A DNA stretch of 55,361 bases from Acetobacter sp. CAG:977 (GTDB lineage Bacteria > Pseudomonadota > Alphaproteobacteria > CAAGCB01 > CAG-977). This document shows, piece by piece, positions 33,443 through 42,179 of this stretch. Position 1 is the stretch's first letter. Each line of letters begins with the position of its first letter. The stretch covers positions 506,684 to 562,044 of the forward strand of contig HF994935.1 of NCBI GenBank assembly GCA_000434295.1. The letters run 5' to 3'. A model generated the notes under the pieces. The model was not told the origin of the DNA. It saw nothing but the letters and a program-made list of their open reading frames with translations, and made no database searches. The translations under genes were made by a program, and so were the position numbers.

Positions 33443-34843
33443 CTAAAGATTAGCAGGTTTCCCCACGACAACAAAGAACAAACTTTCAGGATCCATAATC
33501 CTTTTGGCGGTTTTGCGGGCGTCGTCGATTGTAACGGCTTCGATCAGGGAATTGCGCCGTTTTAAGTAATCGGGCGACAGGCCGTGATATTGCATGCCGG
33601 ACAGAAAGGCGGCCATGGATGGGGTTGATGAAAAAGTCAACGGAAATGACCCCGTCAAATAAGTTTTGGCGTCTTTTAATTCTTGAGGCGTAGGTCCGTC
33701 TTCTGCCATTTTTTTCCATTCGTTTTTGATGATTTCGATGGCTTGGGAAAGTTTTGAATTTTCGGAAGCCGCCGCTCCGATAACCATGGGAGCATTCGGG
33801 CGAACGGACAATCCGGCGCCTACGCTGTACGCCAGTCCTTTTTCTTCGCGAACGGCGTTAAACAGTCGGGAAGACATACCCCCGCTGCCGAAAATATGCA
33901 TTAACACCAACGCCGAATAAAAATCGGGGTCGTTTCTGGCAATTCCTTTGTGTCCGAAAACCGTTGCGCTTTGGGGAATATCCATGGTCAAGACGTCAAT
34001 TCCCTTTTTGCGTTGCGGCGAAAACGGCAAAACGGGCAGGACATCCGATTTTTCGGGAAGATCCCCGAACGTGTCATCCAACAGAGGAATTAAATCCTGT
34101 TCGGAAATGTTGCCCGCAACGCTGATGATCAGGTTGTCTTTTGCAAAGCGCGTTTTGACAAAGCGTTTCAGATTTGACCGTCCGACGGCTTCGACGCCTT
34201 CTTTGGTCGGCAGGACGCGGGAATACGGGTGCCCTTTGAATACCAGCTCGTTCCAACGTTTTTGAGCCATGTCTTCGGGACGGCCTTTTCTGGCTTTGAT
34301 GACGGCGTACATTTGTTCTTTGACGCGTTTGACGGCTTTTCGGTCAAATCTGGGCTTTGTCAATGCCAGCCTGAACAAATCAAAGGCTTCTTTTTTATGT
34401 TCGGGCAATGCCGTCAAAGATGCGGTAACCGTATCCGCCGTTGCGTCAAAAGAAACGGTTATTCCGTTTTGAGCCAGCCTTTCTTGAAATTCTTTGGCAT
34501 TCAGCGAGCCCGCTCCTTCGTCCAGCAAAGACACTGCCAGCTCCGTCAATCCGGTCAGCCGTTCGGGATCTGACGCCTGTCCGCCGCGAAATATGACGGA
34601 CACGGAAAACAGCGGCGCGTCTTTTTCTTCAACCAGCCATGCTTTTATGCCTTTCGGCGTTGTGATTTCCTTTATGTCGGGCGTATGAAACTCGACGGGT
34701 TTGATTTTCGGCAGTTCCGCTTGCGATTTGGGCAATACCCTGATTTTAGAGGGTTTCCTGATGACGGGATTTGTTTGCGTCGCCTGCGCGCAAACAAAGG
34801 GAAAAACAGCCATCATCAAAATTATTAAAACGGCACGTTTCAT
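33443..34843 (-). CDS. M16 family peptidase, inactive-type subunit
   Basis: This 466-residue exported protein (signal peptide of about 19 residues, ending CAQA) has the M16 (insulinase-like) fold. At the position of the HxxEH zinc motif it reads GLTELAVSLLDEGAG, so the metal ligands are missing. It keeps the C-terminal half with FGSGGMSSRLFNAVREEKGLAYSVGAGLS, the Arg/Tyr substrate-binding motif of the non-catalytic subunit. It starts on the base after the stop of the active M16 gene, so the two probably form a heterodimeric periplasmic protease. Confidence 0.9.
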   Translation of the reverse strand: MKRAVLIILMMAVFPFVCAQATQTNPVIRKPSKIRVLPKSQAELPKIKPVEFHTPDIKEITTPKGIKAWLVEEKDAPLFSVSVIFRGGQASDPERLTGLTELAVSLLDEGAGSLNAKEFQERLAQNGITVSFDATADTVTASLTALPEHKKEAFDLFRLALTKPRFDRKAVKRVKEQMYAVIKARKGRPEDMAQKRWNELVFKGHPYSRVLPTKEGVEAVGRSNLKRFVKTRFAKDNLIISVAGNISEQDLIPLLDDTFGDLPEKSDVLPVLPFSPQRKKGIDVLTMDIPQSATVFGHKGIARNDPDFYSALVLMHIFGSGGMSSRLFNAVREEKGLAYSVGAGLSVRPNAPMVIGAAASENSKLSQAIEIIKNEWKKMAEDGPTPQELKDAKTYLTGSFPLTFSSTPSMAAFLSGMQYHGLSPDYLKRRNSLIEAVTIDDARKTAKRIMDPESLFFVVVGKPANL

Positions 34844-36163
34844 TTATTTGTCCTCCGGCATCAAAACGGTCACGGCACAAGCAGAGGCGTGAAGCATGTC
34901 GTTTAAAGCGTTTTCCACGTCTTCTTTTGTAACGGCTTCGATATCAGCTTTCCAAGTTTTAAGGCTGTCGGCGGAAAGCCCCGTCATTCTCAGTCTGCCG
35001 ATAAAATTTGCCGCCGTTTCGGGGTTGTCGTTGGCGTATTCCAGCTTGGCGGAAAGACGCTTTTTTGCTTTTCGGATTTCTTTTTCGGTAACGGCATACG
35101 AAGAAAGGAATTCATTCAAATCGTTTTCCAATTTTTTTAACGATTTTTGATTGTCCGTAACGGCGGAAATCAGAAAGGTCGAGTGTTTCGCAGACAAGCC
35201 GTCGTAATAAGCGCCGACGGAGCGGGCGATTTCTTCTCTGACGACAAAGCGGCGGTACAATGCGCCGACGTGGACGGCGCCCAACATTTCTGCCAAAACG
35301 TCATAGGCGCGGGCTTTTTTTTCATTGCCGTCTGCGTAAGAAGGAACGGCGTATTCTTTGGTCAAAGTATATATTTTGGCTTGAGGATGTTTCATTTCAA
35401 GACGCGCGTTGACGGGATAAGGAAGCTTGGGCGTGTGTTTCTCAACGGCGCCGCGGCGGGGAGGGATTTTCCCGTAATATTTTTCCGCCAAGGGTTTCAG
35501 TTCTTCGGCGGAAATATCTCCTGCGACGATAAGAACGGCGTTGTCGGGAGAATAATGTTCTTCGTAAAACCGTTTAACGTCATCCAACGTCAAAGAATTT
35601 AATTCTTTGAGAGATCCGATAACGGGTCTGGAATAAGGATGATCGCCCCATAAGGCTTTGTTTTTGCGTTCTTGCAACAGCATTAAGGGACGGTTGTCAT
35701 AACGCATCAGGCGTTCTTCTTTGACGACTTCCAGCTCTGTAGCAAAATCCCGTTCTCTCAGGCGCAGGTTTTTCATTCTGTCGGCTTCCAGAAACATGAC
35801 GGTTTCCAAACGGTCGCGGGCGATGTTTTGGTAATAGGCGGTGTAATCCGGTCCCGTAAAAGCATTTTCTTCGCCGCCGTTGCGGAAAACGATTTTTGAA
35901 AATTCACCGTCGGGGATTTTTGCGGTTCCTTTGAACATCATGTGTTCCAAAACGTGCGCCAGACCTGATTTTCCCAACGGATCGTCCGTTCCGCCCGCTT
36001 TGTACCAAACCATGTGCGTGACGACGGGGGAACGGCGGTTCTCAACGGCAATGACTTCAAGCCCGTTGTCCAAAACGAAGCTTGTCGCGGGAATAAAAGC
36101 GTCCGCTTTGGAAAAAGACAAAAAGAAAACCGAAAAACAGGCGAAGAAGAGGCGCTTTTTCAT
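34844..36163 (-). CDS. M16 family zinc peptidase, catalytic subunit
   Basis: The 439-residue exported protein has a signal peptide (ending near ADA, residues 21-23) and the inverted zinc motif HVLEHMMFKGT, with a downstream Glu (KEERLMRYDNRP region) as a likely third ligand. The fold is that of M16 peptidases, which degrade peptides in the periplasm. Its start overlaps the lipoprotein gene stop by four bases, and its stop abuts the partner's ATG. The substrate is not predicted. Confidence 0.93.
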   Translation of the reverse strand: MKKRLFFACFSVFFLSFSKADAFIPATSFVLDNGLEVIAVENRRSPVVTHMVWYKAGGTDDPLGKSGLAHVLEHMMFKGTAKIPDGEFSKIVFRNGGEENAFTGPDYTAYYQNIARDRLETVMFLEADRMKNLRLRERDFATELEVVKEERLMRYDNRPLMLLQERKNKALWGDHPYSRPVIGSLKELNSLTLDDVKRFYEEHYSPDNAVLIVAGDISAEELKPLAEKYYGKIPPRRGAVEKHTPKLPYPVNARLEMKHPQAKIYTLTKEYAVPSYADGNEKKARAYDVLAEMLGAVHVGALYRRFVVREEIARSVGAYYDGLSAKHSTFLISAVTDNQKSLKKLENDLNEFLSSYAVTEKEIRKAKKRLSAKLEYANDNPETAANFIGRLRMTGLSADSLKTWKADIEAVTKEDVENALNDMLHASACAVTVLMPEDK

Positions 36164-36657
36164 TTTACGGCACCCGTTGTTTTAATGCCTTTTTGTTTCA
36201 GCCTTTCGGCTTCTTTTTCGGCATTGAGGTTTTCGGCATCTTCTTCCTGCCATTCTTTGATTTTCCGTTCCAAATAAAGGCTGTCGTCATCTTCCGTTTT
36301 TGCGTCTTTTTCAAGCTGTTCGCGAATGTTCGCGGCATCGGAATCGGGGGCTTGCTTTAACAGCTCTTTTTCGCTTTCGGACAGTTCCGATTTTTCTTCT
36401 TTTTGCGTTTCGGATTTGTTTTCGTCAGTGCTTTTCGATACGCCGGAATCTTGCGTCAGGATTTTTTCGGCATCGGGCGTTTCGGGCAACGGGCTTTTCT
36501 TTGCGGGCACGGGCGCGCGCAAAGTAAAGTCCGGCGGCAAGCTTAAAGGAGGCTTTGCCGTTACCGAGTACGCGTCGGGGCCGCGGTTATCCAAAGCATA
36601 TCTGTCGGCGCATCCTGCCAGAACGGTTAAAATAAGCGGTAAGACGAATATTTTCAT
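36160..36657 (-). CDS. DUF3035-type lipoprotein
   Basis: The 165-residue protein has a lipobox LAGC (Cys16). The segment following, RGPDAYSVTAKPPLSLPPDFTLRAP, resembles the conserved core of DUF3035 (a pattern of PDE/AF.V..rpPL..PPdF.L..P). The rest is charged and likely coiled-coil (LSESEKELLKQAPDSDAANIREQLEKD). The gene is found between lspA-type and M16 genes in other alphaproteobacteria, which supports the call; the function is unknown. It overlaps the M16 gene by four bases. Confidence 0.8.
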   Translation of the reverse strand: MKIFVLPLILTVLAGCADRYALDNRGPDAYSVTAKPPLSLPPDFTLRAPVPAKKSPLPETPDAEKILTQDSGVSKSTDENKSETQKEEKSELSESEKELLKQAPDSDAANIREQLEKDAKTEDDDSLYLERKIKEWQEEDAENLNAEKEAERLKQKGIKTTGAVK

Positions 36658-36671
36658 AAGCGGTTACTCCG

Positions 36672-37301
36672 TTAATCGGTGCTGACGGGCAAAGCGGTCA
36701 GAGAATCGAACGAAATGACTTGAGCAAAACGGTCTTCTATGGCGGCAAGGCAGGCTTCCTGAATTTTTGAAGCGGAAACGACTTTTGTCTTATCCCAAGA
36801 AAGCAAATCTCTGGACGCCGTCAAATCGGCAAGAACGAGGCATTTATACCCCAAAGACCACGCATCGTGGGCGGAAATCATAATTGACAGCGGTGTCGTC
36901 ATTCCTGCCAAAATCAAAGTATCGATACCGTCGGCCTGCAGGTTCCCGTGCAATATGGTTCCGGCAAAGATGCTGGTACCGTATTTCGGGAACATGAGAT
37001 GGTTTTGTCTCGGAGTCAGTTCCGGATGAAAAGACGCACCTTCGCTGTTCGGGGCATAGACGGGGCTGGCAGGGCTTTTTGCGGTTTTCGGCATATGGAT
37101 TGTTTTGATTTTGTTTTTATCTGCCCAATCCATAATTTTGACGGCGCGTTCGACCAGATTATAGGCGTCGGGGACGGGCAGGAGACCCGTAAAAAATTCC
37201 ATTTGGAAACCGGTCATGATCAGGGCGGTTTTTTTCCTGTGAATTTTTTCGATGTCGGGGATGCCGGTCAAGGCGCGCAGAGAATTAGGGGTTAGAGTCA
37301 T
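36672..37301 (-). CDS. Isochorismatase-fold protein, catalytic Asp and Cys missing
   Basis: The 209-residue protein has the cysteine-hydrolase fold of isochorismatase and nicotinamidase. By eye alignment the usual DMQ motif is replaced by TGFQ, so the Asp becomes Gly31; the lysine is present as Lys106 in FPKYGTS; and the nucleophile Cys in the G.aTd.CV motif is replaced by Ser139 in GMTTPLS. Two of three catalytic residues are thus absent, and it is probably a non-hydrolytic relative. I start at 37301 (MTLTPNSLR); the frame continues upstream to 37385 inside lspA. It overlaps the lspA end by 17 bases. Confidence 0.8.
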   Translation of the reverse strand: MTLTPNSLRALTGIPDIEKIHRKKTALIMTGFQMEFFTGLLPVPDAYNLVERAVKIMDWADKNKIKTIHMPKTAKSPASPVYAPNSEGASFHPELTPRQNHLMFPKYGTSIFAGTILHGNLQADGIDTLILAGMTTPLSIMISAHDAWSLGYKCLVLADLTASRDLLSWDKTKVVSASKIQEACLAAIEDRFAQVISFDSLTALPVSTD

Positions 37302-37797
37302 TTTTGTTTTCCTTTTTTGAAGCGGGAGCCGTATCGGGGGACAGGATAAAGATGTTCCAAAATAAAATAAAGAAAGCACCGACACAAATAGCCGAATCGG
37401 CTATATTAAAAGCAGGCCAATGATGAATGCCGACGTGGAAATCCAAAAAATCGACGACGGCGCCGTGTATTACTCTGTCGATGACGTTTCCGAGTGCACC
37501 GCCCAAAATCAATCCGAAACAGTTTCTGGTTTTCGGGTCGTTTTCCATGCTTATCCAATGTAAAATGACGGCACAGATCAGCAAAGCGACAAGGGTCAGC
37601 ACCCACGGAGCCAATGCTTGGGAATGGAACAGGGAAAAGCTGACGCCTTTATTCCACGCCAAAACAATATTAAAAAAGGGGGCGACTTCTACGGTATGCC
37701 CGCCGTTTGAAAAATAGTACAGGACAGCGGCTTTGCTGATTTGGTCTGCGATAATGACGCCAAGCGCGCAGAAAAGAGCTGTTTTCATATTTTTCAT
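37285..37797 (-). CDS. lspA: Lipoprotein signal peptidase II
   Basis: LspA is the inner-membrane aspartyl protease that removes the signal peptide from lipoproteins. The 170-residue protein has four membrane helices. The two catalytic aspartates lie in GALGNVIDRVIHGAVVDFLDFH and FNIADSAICVG. The four-base overlap with ribF is common, and the downstream DUF3035-type lipoprotein gene gives it a substrate in its own operon. Confidence 0.96.
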   Translation of the reverse strand: MKNMKTALFCALGVIIADQISKAAVLYYFSNGGHTVEVAPFFNIVLAWNKGVSFSLFHSQALAPWVLTLVALLICAVILHWISMENDPKTRNCFGLILGGALGNVIDRVIHGAVVDFLDFHVGIHHWPAFNIADSAICVGAFFILFWNIFILSPDTAPASKKENKNDSNP

Positions 37798-38717
37798 TTT
37801 TGCAAGATCCTTTGAGCTTCTTGAGTGTCGGAAGAAATATTTTGTTTCAGTTCTTCCAAAGAGGAAAAGTGGCGTTCGGGGCGGATAAACCGAATCAGCC
37901 TGACGCGCAATCTTCTGCCGTACAGGTTTCCGTCGTATCCGATGATATGAGCTTCCAACAGGACGCCTTCGCCGTTGACGGTGGGACGAGTGCCGATATT
38001 GGCAACGGCATTATGAAACACGCCGTCAATTTCGACTTGAGCCGCATAAACGCCGTTTTTCGGCGTGATTGAATCTTTCGGGTCAATGTTGATGGTCGGG
38101 AACCCCAAAGTCCTGCCGCGTTTAAAACCGTGAATGACGCGCCCTTCGATTTCAAAAGGGCGTCCCATCAGCTTTGCCGCGATATCGACGCGCCCGTCGC
38201 GAATGAACGATCTGATTCTGGACGAAGAAATGATTTCATCATGTTCGTCGCGCAGTTTTGTAACGGCGGTAACGGGCAGGTTCGGAAAATTTTTGCGCAA
38301 AAATTCAATATCGCCTTCGCGGTTTTTTCCAAATCCGTAATCGTCTCCGACGACGATGCGCGAAGCGTGCAATCCGTCAATCAGGACGTTTTGAACAAAG
38401 TCTTTGGCGCTCATGTTGGCAAACGGAGCGTTGAATGCAAAAACAAAGAATGCCGACATGGGCAATCGGGAAATCGCTCTGACTTTTGTTCTGACGGGGG
38501 TCAGGCGAAAGGCGGAATGAGCACTCGGTCTGAAAAAAGCGTTCGGGTGCGGCTCAAAAGTCATCAGGACGGCGGGACGGTTTGTTTCTTTTGCGATTTT
38601 GACGGCTTCTTCGACGATGCGCTGGTGCCCTTTATGGTAACCGTCAAAGTTGCCGATGGCCACGACGGCATTTTGATATTCTGCGGGAACGTTTCGCCAA
38701 GAATGAAAAAATCGCAT
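37794..38717 (-). CDS. ribF: Bifunctional riboflavin kinase / FAD synthetase
   Basis: RibF makes FMN from riboflavin and then FAD. The 307-residue length is typical. The N-terminal nucleotidyltransferase domain has AIGNFDGYHKGHQRIV and SSSRIRSFIRDG; the C-terminal kinase domain starts near residue 180 with GRVIHGFKRGRTLGFPTINI and GVYAAQVEIDG. I take the ATG at 38717 (MRFFHSWRN), which has GGGGAAAAG ahead; the frame is open upstream to 38792 but has no good start there. It heads the operon. Confidence 0.95.
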   Translation of the reverse strand: MRFFHSWRNVPAEYQNAVVAIGNFDGYHKGHQRIVEEAVKIAKETNRPAVLMTFEPHPNAFFRPSAHSAFRLTPVRTKVRAISRLPMSAFFVFAFNAPFANMSAKDFVQNVLIDGLHASRIVVGDDYGFGKNREGDIEFLRKNFPNLPVTAVTKLRDEHDEIISSSRIRSFIRDGRVDIAAKLMGRPFEIEGRVIHGFKRGRTLGFPTINIDPKDSITPKNGVYAAQVEIDGVFHNAVANIGTRPTVNGEGVLLEAHIIGYDGNLYGRRLRVRLIRFIRPERHFSSLEELKQNISSDTQEAQRILQK

Positions 38718-38738
38718 TTGTAATCTTTTCCCCAAAAT

Positions 38739-38766
38739 CCTATAGTCGATTGCATCATATACGCAA
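38739..38766 (-). promoter_or_regulatory. Promoter of the ribF-lspA run
   Basis: On the minus strand TTGCGT (38761-38766) and TATAGG (38739-38744) are separated by 16 bases, about 22 bases upstream of the ribF start codon. It could drive the whole run ribF to the lipoprotein at 29246. Confidence 0.5.
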
Positions 38767-38800
38767 TTTTTAAAAATACAAAAGGGAAACACGATAAAAA

Positions 38801-39526
38801 ATGGGGTTTAATCTTCCTTTGGTTATCGGGCATCGCGGTGCCAGAGCCGTCAAAACGGAAAATACGTTGGAAGCGTTTGAATATGCATGCCGTTCGGGCG
38901 TTAAATGGGTCGAACTGGATGCAATGCTGTCGGGCGATAAAGAAGTCATGGTCTTTCATGACGAAACATTGGATCGGATGTGCGGCCGCGATCTGGGGCG
39001 ATTGGACGCTTATACGGCAAAGGAATTAAAATCTTTCGAACTTCAGGGCGGAACGCGGATTCCCTTTTTGGCGGAAGTCCTTGATTTGCTGAATTCTTAC
39101 GGAACAAACGTCAATATTGAAATCAAGCCGTCCCGTCCCGCATTGGCTCGGGAAACGGCAAATAAAGTATGGAAGGTCGTTTGCGAACACGGATTTAACG
39201 ATTCCGAAAGGCTTTTGTTTTCAAGCTTTGAATGGTCGGCGCTGGAAGAAACTTTTGCTTTGGCGCCGCAGATCAGAAGGGGCGTTTTGGTTGAAGACGT
39301 TTCTCCCGACTGGCGTCCCGCGGCGAAAAAAACGCAGGCATACTCAATCAATTACGACGCCGATTTGTTAACGCCGGAATTGTCTCGCGAAATTTTGGAC
39401 GACGGATATGCTCTTTTGGCGTATACGGTAAATGACGCACAAAAAGTCAAAGAACTGCAAAGTTGGGGAGTAAGCTCTTTCTTTTGTGATTCGCCTGCAG
39501 AAATGGCATTACAATTAAGCGCTTAG
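38801..39526 (+). CDS. ugpQ: Glycerophosphodiester phosphodiesterase
   Basis: The 241-residue TIM-barrel enzyme hydrolyses glycerophosphodiesters to glycerol 3-phosphate and an alcohol. The motif GHRGARAVKTENT at residues 10-22 and the following ELDAMLSGDKEVMVFHDETLDR hold the metal and acid/base residues, and NIEIKPS is a third conserved strand. No signal peptide is seen, so it should be cytoplasmic. It overlaps the convergent rquA-like gene tail-to-tail by four bases. The exact substrate and the symbol are less certain than the family. Confidence 0.88.
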   Translation: MGFNLPLVIGHRGARAVKTENTLEAFEYACRSGVKWVELDAMLSGDKEVMVFHDETLDRMCGRDLGRLDAYTAKELKSFELQGGTRIPFLAEVLDLLNSYGTNVNIEIKPSRPALARETANKVWKVVCEHGFNDSERLLFSSFEWSALEETFALAPQIRRGVLVEDVSPDWRPAAKKTQAYSINYDADLLTPELSREILDDGYALLAYTVNDAQKVKELQSWGVSSFFCDSPAEMALQLSA

Positions 39527-40251
39527 TGCCGTTGGGCGATGACGCATTGATACAAGCCCGCGCAAAACGTTTTTTTGTCCCAAATCAGGTTAGGGGCAGA
39601 ACTGTCGGCGAAAGATTGTATTTCATGATAATATAAGCTTTCGGCAAACGGTTCAAAAATGCGGTTAAAGCGCTTGACGAAAAATCCCAAAGGATTAAGA
39701 GGATGCGGTTTGTTATAATCGACGAATACGACGCAACCGTTCGGTAAAAGGGAATCAAAAGCCTTTTTGACCAAAGCCTTTTTTCTTACGTCCGGCAATT
39801 CATGCAGCATAAAATAGCAAATAACGGCGTCATATCGTTTCGGATTTTTAGTCAGCACGCAGACATCTTGCTGATCCAACAGGACGTTTGTCCACGGCGC
39901 CAGTTTTTTACGGCAGGCTTCCAACCGGACTTTACTGAGATCTTCAATGCGATACAGCCCCGTACTGTTCATTTTTGCGGCGACTTCGCGTTCGAAATTT
40001 CCGGAAGCGACACCTAACTGCAACACGTTCATATCTTCTCTGATTTCGTCGGTGACGCATTTTGTCAGTTTTGAATCGAAAAAGAATGTTTGAAATTTAG
40101 CCATCCATTCTCCGTCGATTAATTCGGAAAATTTTTCGTTTAAGTATTGGAAGCGGTAAATTTTTTTTAAATAAGCGGGGATTTCGGCGGGGTTGTTAAC
40201 TGCCGCCAAAGCCGTAGAGTACGATTTTGCCGTTTTAATCGGACGCGTCAT
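39523..40251 (-). CDS. rquA: RquA-like rhodoquinone biosynthesis methyltransferase homologue
   Basis: RquA uses SAM as amino donor to convert ubiquinone into rhodoquinone, the low-potential quinone for anaerobic fumarate reduction. The 242-residue protein has a class I methyltransferase core. The segment IPAYLKKIYRFQYLNEKFSELIDGEW, the motif LQLGVASGNFEREVA in place of the usual E/DxGxGxG, LLHELPDVRKKALVKKAF-like LHELPDVRKK, VVFVDYNKPHPLNPLGFF and EPFAESLYYHEI agree with RquA rather than UbiE/UbiG. The call rests on recognition, not a search. It is the last gene of an operon with a hybrid kinase and a response regulator, overlapping the kinase by four bases. Confidence 0.75.
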   Translation of the reverse strand: MTRPIKTAKSYSTALAAVNNPAEIPAYLKKIYRFQYLNEKFSELIDGEWMAKFQTFFFDSKLTKCVTDEIREDMNVLQLGVASGNFEREVAAKMNSTGLYRIEDLSKVRLEACRKKLAPWTNVLLDQQDVCVLTKNPKRYDAVICYFMLHELPDVRKKALVKKAFDSLLPNGCVVFVDYNKPHPLNPLGFFVKRFNRIFEPFAESLYYHEIQSFADSSAPNLIWDKKTFCAGLYQCVIAQRH

Positions 40252-42179
40252 TTGTTTTCCTGTATATATTGCTGTAACAACATTGTAGATTTTTTATATT
40301 CTTTTTCCAACAACTTAATGTTTTTTGCCGTTTTTTCGGCGGGAATGATTCCCGATTTTCCGGTTTTTTCAATTCGTTCCGCGCACTTGGACAACAGTTT
40401 CAAGCCGAACGTTTTTGAAGCGGATTTCAGGTTATGGGCGAACCTGTACAAGTCCGAAGGGTTGTTTTCCATAAACGCGCGGTTGATTTCGTTGAACAGG
40501 GTATAGCTGTGCAACAGGTATTCGGAAACGAGGACGTCGAACTGTTCCGGGTTGATGGCGTCTTTGAATGCGATCAAGGTTTTCAGATCGAATGATGAAT
40601 TTTCAAGCGGAGAATCCGAGAACCTGAATTTTTTAAGTATTCCGATTTGGTCAAGGATGTTTTTAAAGACGTCTTTCGGCAAAGGTTTAATCAGAACGCC
40701 GCTGAATCCGGCATTCAGACAGGCGTCTCTTTCTTTGGGGTCTCCCGAGGCGGTATAGGCATAGACGGGCATTTCGTTTCGTTCCGGAATTTCGCGAATT
40801 TTTTTCAACAGCTCCAACGCGTCAAGGTCAATTAAATGGATATCGGCGAACGTGACGTCATAATGGTGGCGTTTAAGCATATCCAGCCCTTTTTCTGCAC
40901 TGTCAGCCAAAGAAACATGATGGTTCAGCTTCAACAAATAGGCTTCGGTCAGCTTCAAACTCATTTGATCGTCATCGATCAACAATATGTTCAGCGGCAA
41001 TGTGGCAGTGTCTTTTTGTGCGGCGGGTTCGTAGGGAATTGAAAAAGAAAAAACGGCTCCGCCTTCGGGGGCGTTGTCGGCTCTGATTGTTCCGCCGAGA
41101 AAGCTGATGATGTTTTTTGATATGGTCAATCCCAACCCCGTTCCTTTTGATTTCATGGGGTCTGCCTGAACATAAGCGTCAAAGAGTGTTTCTTTGATGT
41201 CTTCGGGAATGCCGGGACCCGTATCGGCGACGGCAACACGGATAAGCCGTTTATCATCATCGGAAGAAACGGTTAAGCGGATTTTTCCGTTCGGGGCGAC
41301 TTTGACGGCATTATTCAACAAATTAAAGACGACCTGTTTAATCAACACGGGATCCATATTAATGGACGGAGCCGATAAGCCGCTTAAATCGCAAGAAAGT
41401 TCGGTTCCGTTCTTTTGAGCAAGGGGTGTAAAGATTTCGATGATTGATTTGATGCATTCACCGATATTGAACGCGACGGGATTTAAACGCATTCTGCCTG
41501 ATTTGATTTTTCCGTAATCAAGGATGCCGTTTAGCGTTTGGAGCATGTTTTCGGCGGTTTTTTGCAACAAGCCGACGTCGGCGAGGGCGTCATCGGGCAA
41601 ATTTTTATTTTCCAGACTTTCGGTCAAAGCCAGAAAAGCCGCCAATTGTGTCCTTGTTTCATGGCTGGCGGCAGAAAGCAGGAAGGCATCATTTTTATGA
41701 GCTTTTTTTTCTTCTTCGCCCCACAGTCTCAAAGCGACGGTTTTGGAAACGACGGCGAGGATGCTTTCGTTCCACCTGTGTTTTTTGTCTTTTGAGGAAA
41801 AATAAAAAAAGACGGTTCCGGCATTTTCCAAATGAACGGGATAAATAAAAAAGGACACGTCGCCCTGTTTTAACAAAGTGGCGCGCACTTCCGGATTAGT
41901 GATATTATCTTTGATCAGGCAGGGGCGATAGCACAAATGGCTCATTCGTTCAAAGCGGAACATTTGCATTAAGGGGTGCAGCATATCATGAGAATAGCCC
42001 AATATGCGTTTTGCCCAATTTTCCCCCGGTACGGATTGAAAGACAAGGAGTGTTTCGACGCTGCACAGCCTGCACAATTCCGGCAAGACCAGCTGTTCGA
42101 TATGAGAAACGGGCAAGGCCTGCAGTTTTGTTAACGTTTCCGACAGCTGAGAAAATAAACCTGCGTCATTGGATTTCAT
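40248..42179 (-). CDS. Hybrid sensor histidine kinase with receiver and Hpt domains
   Basis: The 643-residue protein has no signal peptide or membrane helix, so it is cytoplasmic. An N-terminal GAF-like region (about 30-150) may sense a ligand. The HisKA box is SAASHETRTQLAAF with His173; the more usual Pro is Gln here. The HATPase has DTGPGIPEDI and GTGLGLTISKNI. A receiver domain follows (NILLIDDDQM, DVTFADIHLI), and an Hpt domain near the C-terminus has FAHNLKSASKTFG. The multi-step phosphorelay would pass phosphate to the response regulator next to it, with which it overlaps by one base. Confidence 0.92.
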   Translation of the reverse strand: MKSNDAGLFSQLSETLTKLQALPVSHIEQLVLPELCRLCSVETLLVFQSVPGENWAKRILGYSHDMLHPLMQMFRFERMSHLCYRPCLIKDNITNPEVRATLLKQGDVSFFIYPVHLENAGTVFFYFSSKDKKHRWNESILAVVSKTVALRLWGEEEKKAHKNDAFLLSAASHETRTQLAAFLALTESLENKNLPDDALADVGLLQKTAENMLQTLNGILDYGKIKSGRMRLNPVAFNIGECIKSIIEIFTPLAQKNGTELSCDLSGLSAPSINMDPVLIKQVVFNLLNNAVKVAPNGKIRLTVSSDDDKRLIRVAVADTGPGIPEDIKETLFDAYVQADPMKSKGTGLGLTISKNIISFLGGTIRADNAPEGGAVFSFSIPYEPAAQKDTATLPLNILLIDDDQMSLKLTEAYLLKLNHHVSLADSAEKGLDMLKRHHYDVTFADIHLIDLDALELLKKIREIPERNEMPVYAYTASGDPKERDACLNAGFSGVLIKPLPKDVFKNILDQIGILKKFRFSDSPLENSSFDLKTLIAFKDAINPEQFDVLVSEYLLHSYTLFNEINRAFMENNPSDLYRFAHNLKSASKTFGLKLLSKCAERIEKTGKSGIIPAEKTAKNIKLLEKEYKKSTMLLQQYIQENK

